Shown: piece after piece, positions 47,083 to 55,460 of the stretch
Numbering within the stretch: the first letter of the stretch is position 1
Layout: each line of letters begins with the position of its first letter
Source: an uncultured Clostridium sp.
GTDB taxonomy: Bacteria > Bacillota > Clostridia > Lachnospirales > Lachnospiraceae
Reading direction: 5' to 3'
Length of the DNA stretch: 64,000 nucleotides
Assembly (NCBI GenBank): GCA_945917985.1
Contig: CAMEIH010000006.1
Span: 1-64,000, forward strand
Program-made: the position numbers and the translations under genes
The notes under the pieces: generated by a model
Told to the model about the DNA's origin: nothing
The model's input: the letters and a program-made list of their open reading frames with translations, nothing else
Database searches by the model: none

Positions 47083-47808
47083 CTACAAGTATCTTTCCGG
47101 CTCATTCAAAAAAACATCTGTAATTCCTTGTCGCTCCAGTTCTCTCAAATCCAATAAATTGCCCGTAGATTTCTCAGGATACAAATGTCCCGTAAACCAT
47201 GCGCGAACCGGATATCCTGCCACTTGTTCCTTTGCAAGATCCATCCCGCGCCAAAATGGATGAAGCGCATTCGCACCACATCCTCCTTTTAATTTGTAAA
47301 GGCAGTCAGATACCTTAACATCAAGGATTCCTGCCTCAGCATCCGAATCCATATTTCTAATTCTCTCAATAGATAATGCACTGAAAGAAGAGTAGACAAT
47401 ACTGTTCTGTATGCCACGCCTATGGACCAGCTCAATAATTTTCTCTTCCATACCTTCATAAGGGAAAACGCTGTTTTTTAGTTCAATATTGAGCTTTAGC
47501 TCTATCCGCATCTTGTCTTCCAGCAAATCTAATACCTCATCTATTGTAGGTATTTTTTCATATTTTCCATTTCCGGCATCAATTCTAAGCTTTTTCAATT
47601 CATTGAGTGTAAAGCTTCTCAATTCTCCTGTCCCATCTGTTGTCCTATCCACTTTTTCATCATGACAGACTACTATATGTCCATCCTTCGTCAACTGTAT
47701 GTCCAGTTCAATACCGGTAAGTCCCTTGATTTGTGCTGCTTTTTCAAAAGCAAGCAACGTATTTTCCGGATAATGCTGACTGCACCCCCGATGCGCCCAT
47801 ATCTTCAT
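47083..47808 (-). CDS. Glycerophosphodiester phosphodiesterase
   Basis: 241 residues of the GDPD TIM-barrel family: KIWAHRGCSQHYPENTLLAFEKA (HRG and EN), GIELDIQLTKDGHIVVCHDEKVDRTTDGTG (E-x-D and HD), KIPTIDEVLDLL, IELKLNIELKN. It is cytoplasmic, as there is no signal peptide. It hydrolyses glycerophosphodiesters to glycerol 3-phosphate, which would supply the TagD-type cytidylyltransferases next door; alternatively it trims glycerophosphate from glycans. It starts 2 bp after the stop of the TagD/Gfo fusion. Confidence 0.92.
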   Translation of the reverse strand: MKIWAHRGCSQHYPENTLLAFEKAAQIKGLTGIELDIQLTKDGHIVVCHDEKVDRTTDGTGELRSFTLNELKKLRIDAGNGKYEKIPTIDEVLDLLEDKMRIELKLNIELKNSVFPYEGMEEKIIELVHRRGIQNSIVYSSFSALSIERIRNMDSDAEAGILDVKVSDCLYKLKGGCGANALHPFWRGMDLAKEQVAGYPVRAWFTGHLYPEKSTGNLLDLRELERQGITDVFLNEPERYL

Positions 47809-47810
47809 GA

Positions 47811-49145
47811 TCAGCCTCGCTTCTCCTCAATAAATTTCTCTAAGACACCTACCATAGCAATCGATTCGCTGCGCGTCAACTTAAACTCACTCTTGCTGCT
47901 CCCGTTGATCATAGACAAAAAATCACTGATTTCGTATCTTAGGCCATCTCCCAGGAATCTGTCAGAATACTTTTCAACATCATTCGGATTTTCGTGATGC
48001 ACCTCAAAGTAAGTTGTTTTCCACCATGGTGCCTCTGCCACAATATATCCTTTGGTTCCTGATATCAAAAGTCGCCCCTCTGACTTTACGCCCAAACCAC
48101 AAGTAGCTGTCCCTATTCCGTTTGGATATTTAAAAGAAGCCTTGGTAAATAAGTCCAGACCGTCATCATTATCTATTGTATCAAAGCGCACTTCCGTAAA
48201 TTCATCGCCAAACATCTTTATAATTGGCAGCATGCAATAGCTTCCAAGTTCAATAAAGCTTCCGCCATATCTCAGATCTGTAAATTCTCTGCCGTCTTTC
48301 TTTTCCAGTTTGGTAAAACATGCCTCAACATTACGAATGCTTCCAATCATTCCACTGCAGGCAATTCCAAGAAGCTGTGTAAATCCGGGACAGTATGCTG
48401 TCTTAACACCCTCAAACAAAATCAGATTTCTTTCCTTTGCGTAGGCAAATAATTCTTCCGCCTGCTCTTTTTGCAGTACCATTGGTTTTTCACAGAGTAC
48501 ATGTTTGCCATGCATAAGTGCCGATTTAATATATTCATAATGCGTATCATGCGGAGATGCTACATAAACAGAATCTATCGCATCATAAAAATCCTCCAGC
48601 TCTCTATATGCCTCTATTTCCCATTTCTCTGCAAAATTTAATGCACTCTCTGTATGAGGATTATAAACTCCCTGAACGCTTACACCGCTGACCAGCTTTG
48701 CCTCCGGGATAAAACGATTGGCAATTCTTCCGGTGCCGATGATTCCGATTCGCTGAATATGCTTTTTCTGTGATCGCAGCATAGTACTGGAAATATTTTT
48801 GGTTCTCTCCAGATATACCACCTGGCAATAATCCTTCAGATAATCGAAATGTCCTACCCAGTCAGAACCTACCGTAAAAATATCAATATGATATTTTTTA
48901 ATATCGCGAAATTTCTGTCCAGGTGACTCTTCAATGATAATTTCATCCGCGAATCCCGTTTTCCTCACATTTTCAATTCTTGTCATCAGGGAATCAACAA
49001 CATTCAGTTTTCCCCTGTTCTGATCATATCCTTCTGTAGTTACTCCTACAATCAAATAATCCCCAAGCTGTTTTGCTCTCTGCAGAAGTCTGTAATGCCC
49101 TTCATGAAAGAGATCAAATGTACCATACGTAATGACTCTCGTCAT
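47811..49145 (-). CDS. TagD-type cytidylyltransferase fused to Gfo/Idh/MocA oxidoreductase
   Basis: 444 residues, GGAGGAAGCGG before the ATG. Residues 1-130 are glycerol-3-phosphate cytidylyltransferase-like: VITYGTFDLFHEGHYRLLQRAK (HxGH), VGSDWVGHFDYLKDYCQVVYL, RTKNISSTMLR. Residues 135-444 are a Gfo/Idh/MocA NAD(P) oxidoreductase: RIGIIGTGRIANRFIPEAK, VYVASPHDTHYEYIKSALMHGKHVLCEKPMV (E-K-P) and GSFIELGSYCMLPIIKMFG. The fusion suggests that reduction or oxidation of a sugar and its CDP activation are coupled, in the manner of TarJ-TarI for CDP-ribitol but with unrelated domains. The product is unknown. Confidence 0.9.
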   Translation of the reverse strand: MTRVITYGTFDLFHEGHYRLLQRAKQLGDYLIVGVTTEGYDQNRGKLNVVDSLMTRIENVRKTGFADEIIIEESPGQKFRDIKKYHIDIFTVGSDWVGHFDYLKDYCQVVYLERTKNISSTMLRSQKKHIQRIGIIGTGRIANRFIPEAKLVSGVSVQGVYNPHTESALNFAEKWEIEAYRELEDFYDAIDSVYVASPHDTHYEYIKSALMHGKHVLCEKPMVLQKEQAEELFAYAKERNLILFEGVKTAYCPGFTQLLGIACSGMIGSIRNVEACFTKLEKKDGREFTDLRYGGSFIELGSYCMLPIIKMFGDEFTEVRFDTIDNDDGLDLFTKASFKYPNGIGTATCGLGVKSEGRLLISGTKGYIVAEAPWWKTTYFEVHHENPNDVEKYSDRFLGDGLRYEISDFLSMINGSSKSEFKLTRSESIAMVGVLEKFIEEKRG

Positions 49146-49157
49146 ATCCGCTTCCTC

Positions 49158-51695
49158 CTATCGTTGAAGTAGCCTGCCCTTCATAGATTGATATACCTTT
49201 TCTCCACATGTTCCGTCATGATTTGCCGCAATTTCTCCGTACGCCCGAATCTGCCGGTCCCGGTCAAACGCATTTCCGGTGATGCTTCCATCAAGGAAGT
49301 CCGGTAAGGTATTGAATACATTTTCCTGACAGGCATATTGAAGCCACTCACAATTCTCCATAAATCCCGGTTCATTTTTTCCTATGCTTTCCTTAGAAAA
49401 TTCTATTGCGATTTCTTCACACTTGTCCTTCTCAGGATTTACCAGATAAAGTTTTCTGTCCGGGCAGGAAAAGAAATAATCTTTTTTCTCTCCCATTATT
49501 TCTGTTGAACGATAAAAATACCCTTTCCCATAGCTTGTATAATAGCCGTTTTTCGCTTTATCCGACATTTCAAAAGGCGGTATCCACTCTGTTACTGCTC
49601 CGTTTTTTCTGTCAATTCTGATGGATTTATTTCCCCAATAAGCTGGCAAAAAAACCGCGTCATCATAAAATGCTGCAAATCCGAATGGTCTCTCATCACA
49701 TTCATATCCAAGCACCGGATGCTTACACTGTAACCCTTGAGGCAAGTCTGTATATTCCTGCAGTTCTCCGCTCTCAGGATTCCATCTGCAAACTACATAA
49801 CCGGAATATGGCAATATCCAAAGATCAGTGCCATCTGACTGCAAGGTCGCACATCCGCAATTACACTTTGAATTCGTTGACAACACCTTCATCTCCCCTG
49901 TCTGTGCATGAATTGCCAAGATCCTGTTATCTACGGGGGATGCTATATAAACATATTCCTTCCATACACAATAGCCACCAAACCGCTTCTGTCCTTCAAA
50001 ATTCACTCCAACAATATCCATATGTTCCTGTAGATATCTCACATCTCCATTTTCTGTATTATATCTGACAATTGCAGGATAATTATTAGGTAACAGGAAA
50101 AGGTATTTTCCACAGCTGATTGCCCCATAAAAGGCACCTCTTTGCTCAATGCAATGCTGAAGTTCAATCTTTTTATCGATGCCATGCTCACCGACCACAA
50201 GAATATTCTGTGCACTGGCAGGACACACATAATTTTTCCCGTCAATCGTAATCACGCAGGAGTAATAGTCACCATAAGCATAGTCCGACAAATTGCAGAA
50301 ATACTCATATTTATAGTTGTTCTCCGGCGAACGATAGAGCTTATTTCCCTGGGTGATCATCCATTCGTTGTTTCCATAGGCATAGAATCCTTTGATTACC
50401 TCACCGCGCCAATCATTCTCATCAGGAAGGCTATCAATATTATTATTCAAAATAAACAAAGGTTTCCCTGCTATGCCAAACAAGGATGTTACTGACGTTC
50501 CCGCATCTCCTATATAAGCGTCACAGAGCGCTATTGTATCTGTAATTTCGGGAGTATCATCATATATTCCAAAGTTGCTTTCCAAATAATATTTCTTAAG
50601 TGCATCATAAACAGGCTTATAACTTTCACGCATGGATGTAAAAGTTGATTCCAACAAAGGATGCGGCCTCCATATCAGGCAGGCATCCTTTCGCCCGGCA
50701 AAGCATTTAAACACATACTCCATCTTTTTTAAAAATGCTGCCGTATTACCGAGCATTCCGCCAATACTGGTATTATAGAAATAAACCTTCTTTCCCTCCA
50801 TCTTCTCCTTCCAGCCGGCAGGCGGCTCCGGGGGATTTTGGCAAAGTCTGATTACCTTATCAAACTTTGGAGAGCCTAATGGAAGCAATTTATCCGCCGG
50901 CAGCTTAGGGTCAAAAAATTTTCGATACTTTTCAGCCTGTATCACAATGTAATCCGCATAATAATAGGCACTACAGCTGCTCTGTCCTTCACTCATTCCT
51001 CCCGCTGTTGAATAATAAGGAAGATATATAAGACAATCCGTAAACTGTTTCAAGTTTGATGAATAGAAAAACGGATGTACACTTGTTACATTATTATACT
51101 GATCATATGGGTTGTGAATAAAAATCAAATCAGGATGACGCTGTTCAAAGTTATAGTCGTTGTAATGGGTAACCGGAACATAATCCGGGTATTCATTTCC
51201 TTCGTAATGTTCCTTTCCAAAACTACCATCTGCTCCTCTGTCATAATAGGGAATCGGCACCACATATGCGTCACAGTCAGGATCAGACGATGCTGCCATC
51301 CACACGCTTTCCAATGAATCCCACATAGATACTTTATAAGGGAGAAAAACAGCCTCGATTCTATCCGGTATTTCTGATTCCATGCAAACCTTAATTTTTT
51401 GCAATATATCTTCTGTTTGCAGATAAATTCCCCTACACTTCTGTGAACTGCCCAATGCCTCCGTAATCTGATAAAGCATTTCACAATATGTTTCCAATTC
51501 ATGTATACTGTTTAAATCTGTTCCATAAATCTCTTCAATCTGCGTCCCAATAGCAATCGCACAGCTCTGACAATCAGTCACCAGTCCAATTATCTTTTCA
51601 CCATTGTTCTTCAACAGTAATTTTTTAATCAAATGGTTGCCCTTTAATAGGGTCTCATATGTGTCAAATATTTGTTTTCTGATTGTTCTACTCAT
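49158..51695 (-). CDS. Glycerophosphotransferase-like protein with C-terminal beta-propeller
   Basis: 845 residues from the ATG at 51695; a GTG at 51707 is possible. Residues 1-110 are helical. Residues 110-430 resemble CDP-glycerol glycerophosphotransferases: PDLIFIHNPYDQYNNVTSV, LPLGSPKFDKVIRL, CLIWRPHPLLESTF and CDAYIGDAGTSVTSLFGIAGKPLFIL. Residues 440-800 read as repeated beta-strand blocks with YVCPASAQNILVV, YLFLLPNNYPAIVRYNTENG, YVYIASPVDNRILAIHAQTG and LWILPYSGYVVCRWNPESGE, i.e. a propeller of six or more blades. It is the first gene of the upstream island operon. Confidence 0.75.
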   Translation of the reverse strand: MSRTIRKQIFDTYETLLKGNHLIKKLLLKNNGEKIIGLVTDCQSCAIAIGTQIEEIYGTDLNSIHELETYCEMLYQITEALGSSQKCRGIYLQTEDILQKIKVCMESEIPDRIEAVFLPYKVSMWDSLESVWMAASSDPDCDAYVVPIPYYDRGADGSFGKEHYEGNEYPDYVPVTHYNDYNFEQRHPDLIFIHNPYDQYNNVTSVHPFFYSSNLKQFTDCLIYLPYYSTAGGMSEGQSSCSAYYYADYIVIQAEKYRKFFDPKLPADKLLPLGSPKFDKVIRLCQNPPEPPAGWKEKMEGKKVYFYNTSIGGMLGNTAAFLKKMEYVFKCFAGRKDACLIWRPHPLLESTFTSMRESYKPVYDALKKYYLESNFGIYDDTPEITDTIALCDAYIGDAGTSVTSLFGIAGKPLFILNNNIDSLPDENDWRGEVIKGFYAYGNNEWMITQGNKLYRSPENNYKYEYFCNLSDYAYGDYYSCVITIDGKNYVCPASAQNILVVGEHGIDKKIELQHCIEQRGAFYGAISCGKYLFLLPNNYPAIVRYNTENGDVRYLQEHMDIVGVNFEGQKRFGGYCVWKEYVYIASPVDNRILAIHAQTGEMKVLSTNSKCNCGCATLQSDGTDLWILPYSGYVVCRWNPESGELQEYTDLPQGLQCKHPVLGYECDERPFGFAAFYDDAVFLPAYWGNKSIRIDRKNGAVTEWIPPFEMSDKAKNGYYTSYGKGYFYRSTEIMGEKKDYFFSCPDRKLYLVNPEKDKCEEIAIEFSKESIGKNEPGFMENCEWLQYACQENVFNTLPDFLDGSITGNAFDRDRQIRAYGEIAANHDGTCGEKVYQSMKGRLLQR

Positions 51696-51712
51696 TGACT
51701 TCACCACTAAAA

Positions 51713-51770
51713 AAGCAGAAGAAAGTGTTGACTTTATACCCTATCTCATACTCAACATTTGCTTCTGCTT
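51713..51770 (-). terminator. Leader terminator-like hairpin before the 845-residue gene
   Basis: The arms AAGCAGAAG..TGTTGA and TCAACA..CTTCTGCTT pair over about 19 positions around a 20-nt loop, with TTTTTT next on the minus strand, a few bases before the start codon. It lies downstream of the sigma-28-like promoter at 51827. Confidence 0.7.
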
Positions 51771-51826
51771 ATATCCTCCCTGATTGTCACGAAACTTCCT
51801 TGTTACGTTCAATTACTTATAATAGT

Positions 51827-51855
51827 ATATCGGCTAAATGATACATAATCTTAAC
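51827..51855 (-). promoter_or_regulatory. Possible sigma-28-type promoter of the upstream island operon
   Basis: The -10 CCGATAT (51827-51833) on the minus strand is exact, followed by A. The -35 is weaker (GTTAAG at 51850-51855, spacing 16). It fits the pattern less well than the licD promoter. Confidence 0.45.
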
Positions 51856-51934
51856 CATAGTTATGAAATTATACTGCCTTATACTGTGATCTGTTCCATA
51901 TGACTGTCTGGGTTCAGCATTCTGTCAGACTTTC

Positions 51935-52828
51935 TTAAGAAACTATATTTTTTGCTTTCTCATATTCTTCTACGGTTGTCCCCAAGCCTTCACAAGCTTC
52001 CTTCAAACTGATATGAAAATTTCTCATAGCGGATTCCATGTTTTTTGCCAGTGTTTTCAGTACGCCAACCTTTTCCCCTTCTTCCAAACCTTCTTCATAC
52101 AGTGACTTTTTCACATACTCTTCATTGTACTCATAAATCGACATTGCCATTACCTCCGCCTTCTGTACCAGGAAAAACTCCTTTAATACATCCCTCTCTA
52201 TGCAGGTGTTAATTGCCTCCTCCACTGCCTTTTCCAGCTTCATGGTCTCAAGGTTCTTCCGCACCTGCGCCACGAAAAAAGAATAGCCTGCCAGTGTTTT
52301 GCATTTCTCCATCAGTTCTTTATTCTGTCCATAGTTAATGTTAATCGTGCGCACCGTCAGCTCGATGCAGCCTGCTTTACCATTCTCAAAGGAATCCGAC
52401 AGCTTCTGTGTAAACTCCTCTTCCTTACGCTCAAGGCCGTTGTAAAACACGATATAATGCGGTGCCGGTATCATGATCTTCTTCCGGATGCTCAGATCCA
52501 CATCCTTCACGTACTTTTTGTAAAGGTCTGCAAAATACAGAAATCCCCTGAGCGCCATGTTGGGGCAAAAAGATGACTGGTGCTCGAACAGACACATGTC
52601 ACTGTCAATCACAAAAGATATGTCATTTTTCATCTTCATATAAATGGCATTTTCCAGTGTGTTGACGATCAAATCATCCTCGTTGGTGTAATCCGTATCA
52701 TTCAGTGCATTGTAAAGCTCCAGCAGCCTCTTCTTGTCCTTAAATAATATTCGGAATACCCTGTCCTTATAGGTATGGTATACCGCCGGCTCCTCCGCCA
52801 CGATATTCAGTCGCAGTTCTTCATACAT
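51935..52828 (-). CDS. Rpn-family PD-(D/E)XK nuclease/putative transposase protein
   Basis: 297 residues from the ATG at 52828 (MYEELRLNIVAEEPAVYHTY), which has AAAGGAG upstream; the track start is too early. Family features: YKDRVFRILFKDKKRLLELYNALNDTDY, FVIDSDMCLFEHQSSFCPNMALRGFLYFADLY (the D...E-x-Q nuclease-like core), IPAPHYIVFYNGLERK, and a helical tail ending VEEYEKAKNI. It is related to the broken gene at 27844 but complete. Rpn proteins promote RecA-independent recombination in E. coli; in Lachnospiraceae they are numerous. A promoter lies at 53024-53053. Confidence 0.85.
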   Translation of the reverse strand: MYEELRLNIVAEEPAVYHTYKDRVFRILFKDKKRLLELYNALNDTDYTNEDDLIVNTLENAIYMKMKNDISFVIDSDMCLFEHQSSFCPNMALRGFLYFADLYKKYVKDVDLSIRKKIMIPAPHYIVFYNGLERKEEEFTQKLSDSFENGKAGCIELTVRTININYGQNKELMEKCKTLAGYSFFVAQVRKNLETMKLEKAVEEAINTCIERDVLKEFFLVQKAEVMAMSIYEYNEEYVKKSLYEEGLEEGEKVGVLKTLAKNMESAMRNFHISLKEACEGLGTTVEEYEKAKNIVS

Positions 52829-53023
52829 ATTTTCTTTCTCCTTTCGTGCGACAGGGAACATATTCAGCCATCCTTCGAAAGGCTCTGTCCGATTCCCTGC
52901 TTTATTCAGATAATTAATTGGGTAAAAAGCAAGGATTTCAAAACAGATCATGTGCCGGTCGGCACGCTTTAGAAAAAAGATTCGATGTACGAATTTCCGT
53001 CAGAATATCTATGCTCTGATTTG

Positions 53024-53053
53024 ATTGTAACAGATAATTCCCATCGCAGTCAA
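53024..53053 (-). promoter_or_regulatory. Promoter of the Rpn-family gene
   Basis: The minus strand has TTGACT (53048-53053), 18 bp, TACAAT (53024-53029), with TGT just before the -10. Confidence 0.55.
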
Positions 53054-53116
53054 TCTCGTTTTTAGAGATAAAATATTTTTGAAAATTTCACTTAACTTTT
53101 ATGACATTTTTGCACA

Positions 53117-53145
53117 TTGTTCATATTTGCAACTTATGATATACT
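53117..53145 (+). promoter_or_regulatory. Promoter of the GT8 gene
   Basis: TTGTTC (53117-53122), 17 bp, TATACT (53140-53145), 41 bp before the start codon. Confidence 0.6.
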
Positions 53146-53186
53146 TCTTTTCATAATAACAACCCACATATAAAGAGGTACTCACG

Positions 53187-54158
53187 ATGAATAACTCCAG
53201 AATAAACATTGCCACTGCCTTAAACAGCCGCTATATGCGATATACTTATGTCATGCTGACATCTTTGTTTCGAAATCAGCCTGATGCGGATATTCACGTG
53301 TATCTTTTGCACAGTGACCTGACTGAATCTGATCAGACATATTTGTTATCTCTTGCCAAAGAGTATCACCAAAATATGTATTTCCTTTGTGTTGATAAAT
53401 CCTTATTTTCTCATAAACTTCCTACTACATCTTCATGGTCATTAGAAACCTATTACCGCTTGCTTCTTCTTGATTTGCTACCTTCCGATGTAGATAGATT
53501 AATGTATCTCGATGTAGATATGATTATCAATAAACCAATATCAGAACTATATTTTACAGATTTTGAAAACGCCTACTTTTGTGCATGTCGAGACATGACG
53601 ATTTCATTCCCCTTTCCCGACATAAGAAATGAAATATTCAAAGAGCATATTTCCAATGGATTCACATATTTTAATGCGGGCATGATGATTTGGAACATCA
53701 AAGAATTACGTTCAAAATATTCATTTACAGATTATATGTATTTGGCACAAAAATTAAACTTTCAAATGTTTGCTCCAGATCAGGATCTTTTAAATTTCAT
53801 GCACTGGAATCAGGTTAAATTTGTGGACGAATATCAATATAACTTGTTTTCTAAAATGGCATACAATCACGGAATTCGATATAAAGATGTAGTGGCAGAA
53901 ACTACAATTATCCATTTTGCCGGTATGAAGCCATGGGAGGGAGAGTATGTCCATTATGACATTGAACAGCTTTGGTGGGACTATGCAAAACTGACTCCTT
54001 TTTATCATGAGCTTATGGAGGAATTCATGCATAATGTAATTAACAATCCCATAGTTCCCGATACATTATCCTCTTTAGCAGAAGAAAAGAAAACATTATC
54101 CCAGGCTCTCGCACAAAGCAATACCATGTGCCAAAAATTACTTCAGCTACTAAATTAG
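53187..54158 (+). CDS. GT8-family glycosyltransferase
   Basis: 323 residues. Motifs: NIATALNSRYMRYTYVMLTSL, SLETYYRLLLLDLLPSDVDRLMYLDVDMIINKPI (D-x-D in LDVDMI), YFNAGMMIWNIKELR, FAPDQDLLNFM and TIIHFAGMKPWEG, all typical of GT8 galactosyl/glucosyl transferases that use UDP-sugars with a metal. GAGGTA precedes the ATG. Its end overlaps the convergent DUF3880 gene by 4 bp. Confidence 0.93.
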   Translation: MNNSRINIATALNSRYMRYTYVMLTSLFRNQPDADIHVYLLHSDLTESDQTYLLSLAKEYHQNMYFLCVDKSLFSHKLPTTSSWSLETYYRLLLLDLLPSDVDRLMYLDVDMIINKPISELYFTDFENAYFCACRDMTISFPFPDIRNEIFKEHISNGFTYFNAGMMIWNIKELRSKYSFTDYMYLAQKLNFQMFAPDQDLLNFMHWNQVKFVDEYQYNLFSKMAYNHGIRYKDVVAETTIIHFAGMKPWEGEYVHYDIEQLWWDYAKLTPFYHELMEEFMHNVINNPIVPDTLSSLAEEKKTLSQALAQSNTMCQKLLQLLN

Positions 54159-55342
54159 TCCTGTAAGAACTCCAGCATTTCCCCTACCCTTTGTTCCATT
54201 CGGAATCGTTCCTCAATCTTTCTCTGCCCATTTCCTGCGATTTCTAATCGCTCTGTTTCATGTGTCAGATAGTACTCCGCTTTTTCTAAAGCATCATCAA
54301 GACTTGTGTACATTACCAATTCCTTGCCATCCACAAAATTTTCGGCTATTTCCCGTTGATAATTAGTCAGGCAAAAGCCTCCACACGCCAATATATCAAG
54401 TACTCTCTGCGGAATTCCTGACTCAATTGATTTTGAAGTAATATTTAGATTAATCTTACTGCCCGAAAAGATAAGAGGCATCTCTGTTCCGTAAGATGCC
54501 GTTCCCATATGGCAAATATTATCCTGTTTCTTCAGAACATCCGGCAACTTGGATGCAGTATACAGATTCACTTTAAAATGTTCACTCAGCTTTTGTAAAA
54601 CTCCAATTCTTTCCCGTGCTGAAACCTCCATTGCAATCGCATCTGCTGCTAAGGTTTTTTCATCCTGAATATACATTTCACCTAAGCCAAGTTCACATGT
54701 CTTCAAGACTTCACAAACGATTTCATCCGGTATAGTATCTCGAATAAAATTATATCCATATACCTGAAGCTGTGCCTGTATAATTCCCTCAAGGAATCCT
54801 TCTGTATAATCGGAAAATTCCGCATTTCTTATTCTGTTTTTCTCATCATTATATAAATTTCCTACAAAAGAAACATCATACGTATATTTATTCTTTTCGT
54901 TCGAGCAATCAGATATTGTTTTACAAAAATATTCAACATCCGTACCCAGGAGATGGTGATAGACATGTCTCCCGCCTAATTTCTTTATTTGATCACAATA
55001 TAACTTGTCAAAGCAGAAAATATAGTTAAAATTGCTTATTATTGATTTAGATTGCAAAGTGTATTGCGGGCAATCATAAATCCACGAAATATACGGAAGT
55101 TGATTAATTTCACAAATCATGGAAATAAGTGGAAAATAATCATAACTAAAAACTGCCTTGATCGGATATCGTTTCAATAGGCATATTAATTCCTGTGCAA
55201 ACACAGCATCTGCATGATAATCCTTCATTGTTTTATCAAATATCATAAATGGTATCTGTAGTTTTTTTAATGCACATAATACCCCTGCTTCACAAACTGA
55301 TCCCCAGCAGTATACAAGTATTGATTCTGCTTTTTCGTTCAT
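54155..55342 (-). CDS. DUF3880/CgeB-type glycosyltransferase (copy 2)
   Basis: 395 residues. N-terminal DUF3880: AVFSYDYFPLISMICEINQL, WIYDCPQYTLQSKS, NYIFCFDKLYCDQIKKLGG. C-terminal: KINLNITSKSIESGIPQRVLDILACGGFCLTNYQREI and the helical end YLTHETERLEIAGNGQRKIEERF. It is clearly paralogous to the genes at 29302 and 59230. It is on the opposite strand to its GT2-TPR neighbours and shares its 3' end with GT8. Confidence 0.88.
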   Translation of the reverse strand: MNEKAESILVYCWGSVCEAGVLCALKKLQIPFMIFDKTMKDYHADAVFAQELICLLKRYPIKAVFSYDYFPLISMICEINQLPYISWIYDCPQYTLQSKSIISNFNYIFCFDKLYCDQIKKLGGRHVYHHLLGTDVEYFCKTISDCSNEKNKYTYDVSFVGNLYNDEKNRIRNAEFSDYTEGFLEGIIQAQLQVYGYNFIRDTIPDEIVCEVLKTCELGLGEMYIQDEKTLAADAIAMEVSARERIGVLQKLSEHFKVNLYTASKLPDVLKKQDNICHMGTASYGTEMPLIFSGSKINLNITSKSIESGIPQRVLDILACGGFCLTNYQREIAENFVDGKELVMYTSLDDALEKAEYYLTHETERLEIAGNGQRKIEERFRMEQRVGEMLEFLQD

Positions 55343-55460
55343 AATATTTCCCTCAACCTGTGTTTTATATCATCGTAGCACATTTATTCCAAAATAGTAA
55401 TAGTATTCGAGTAATCCATATGATAAAATGAATACAGTAAAATAATCTCAGGAGTTACTA

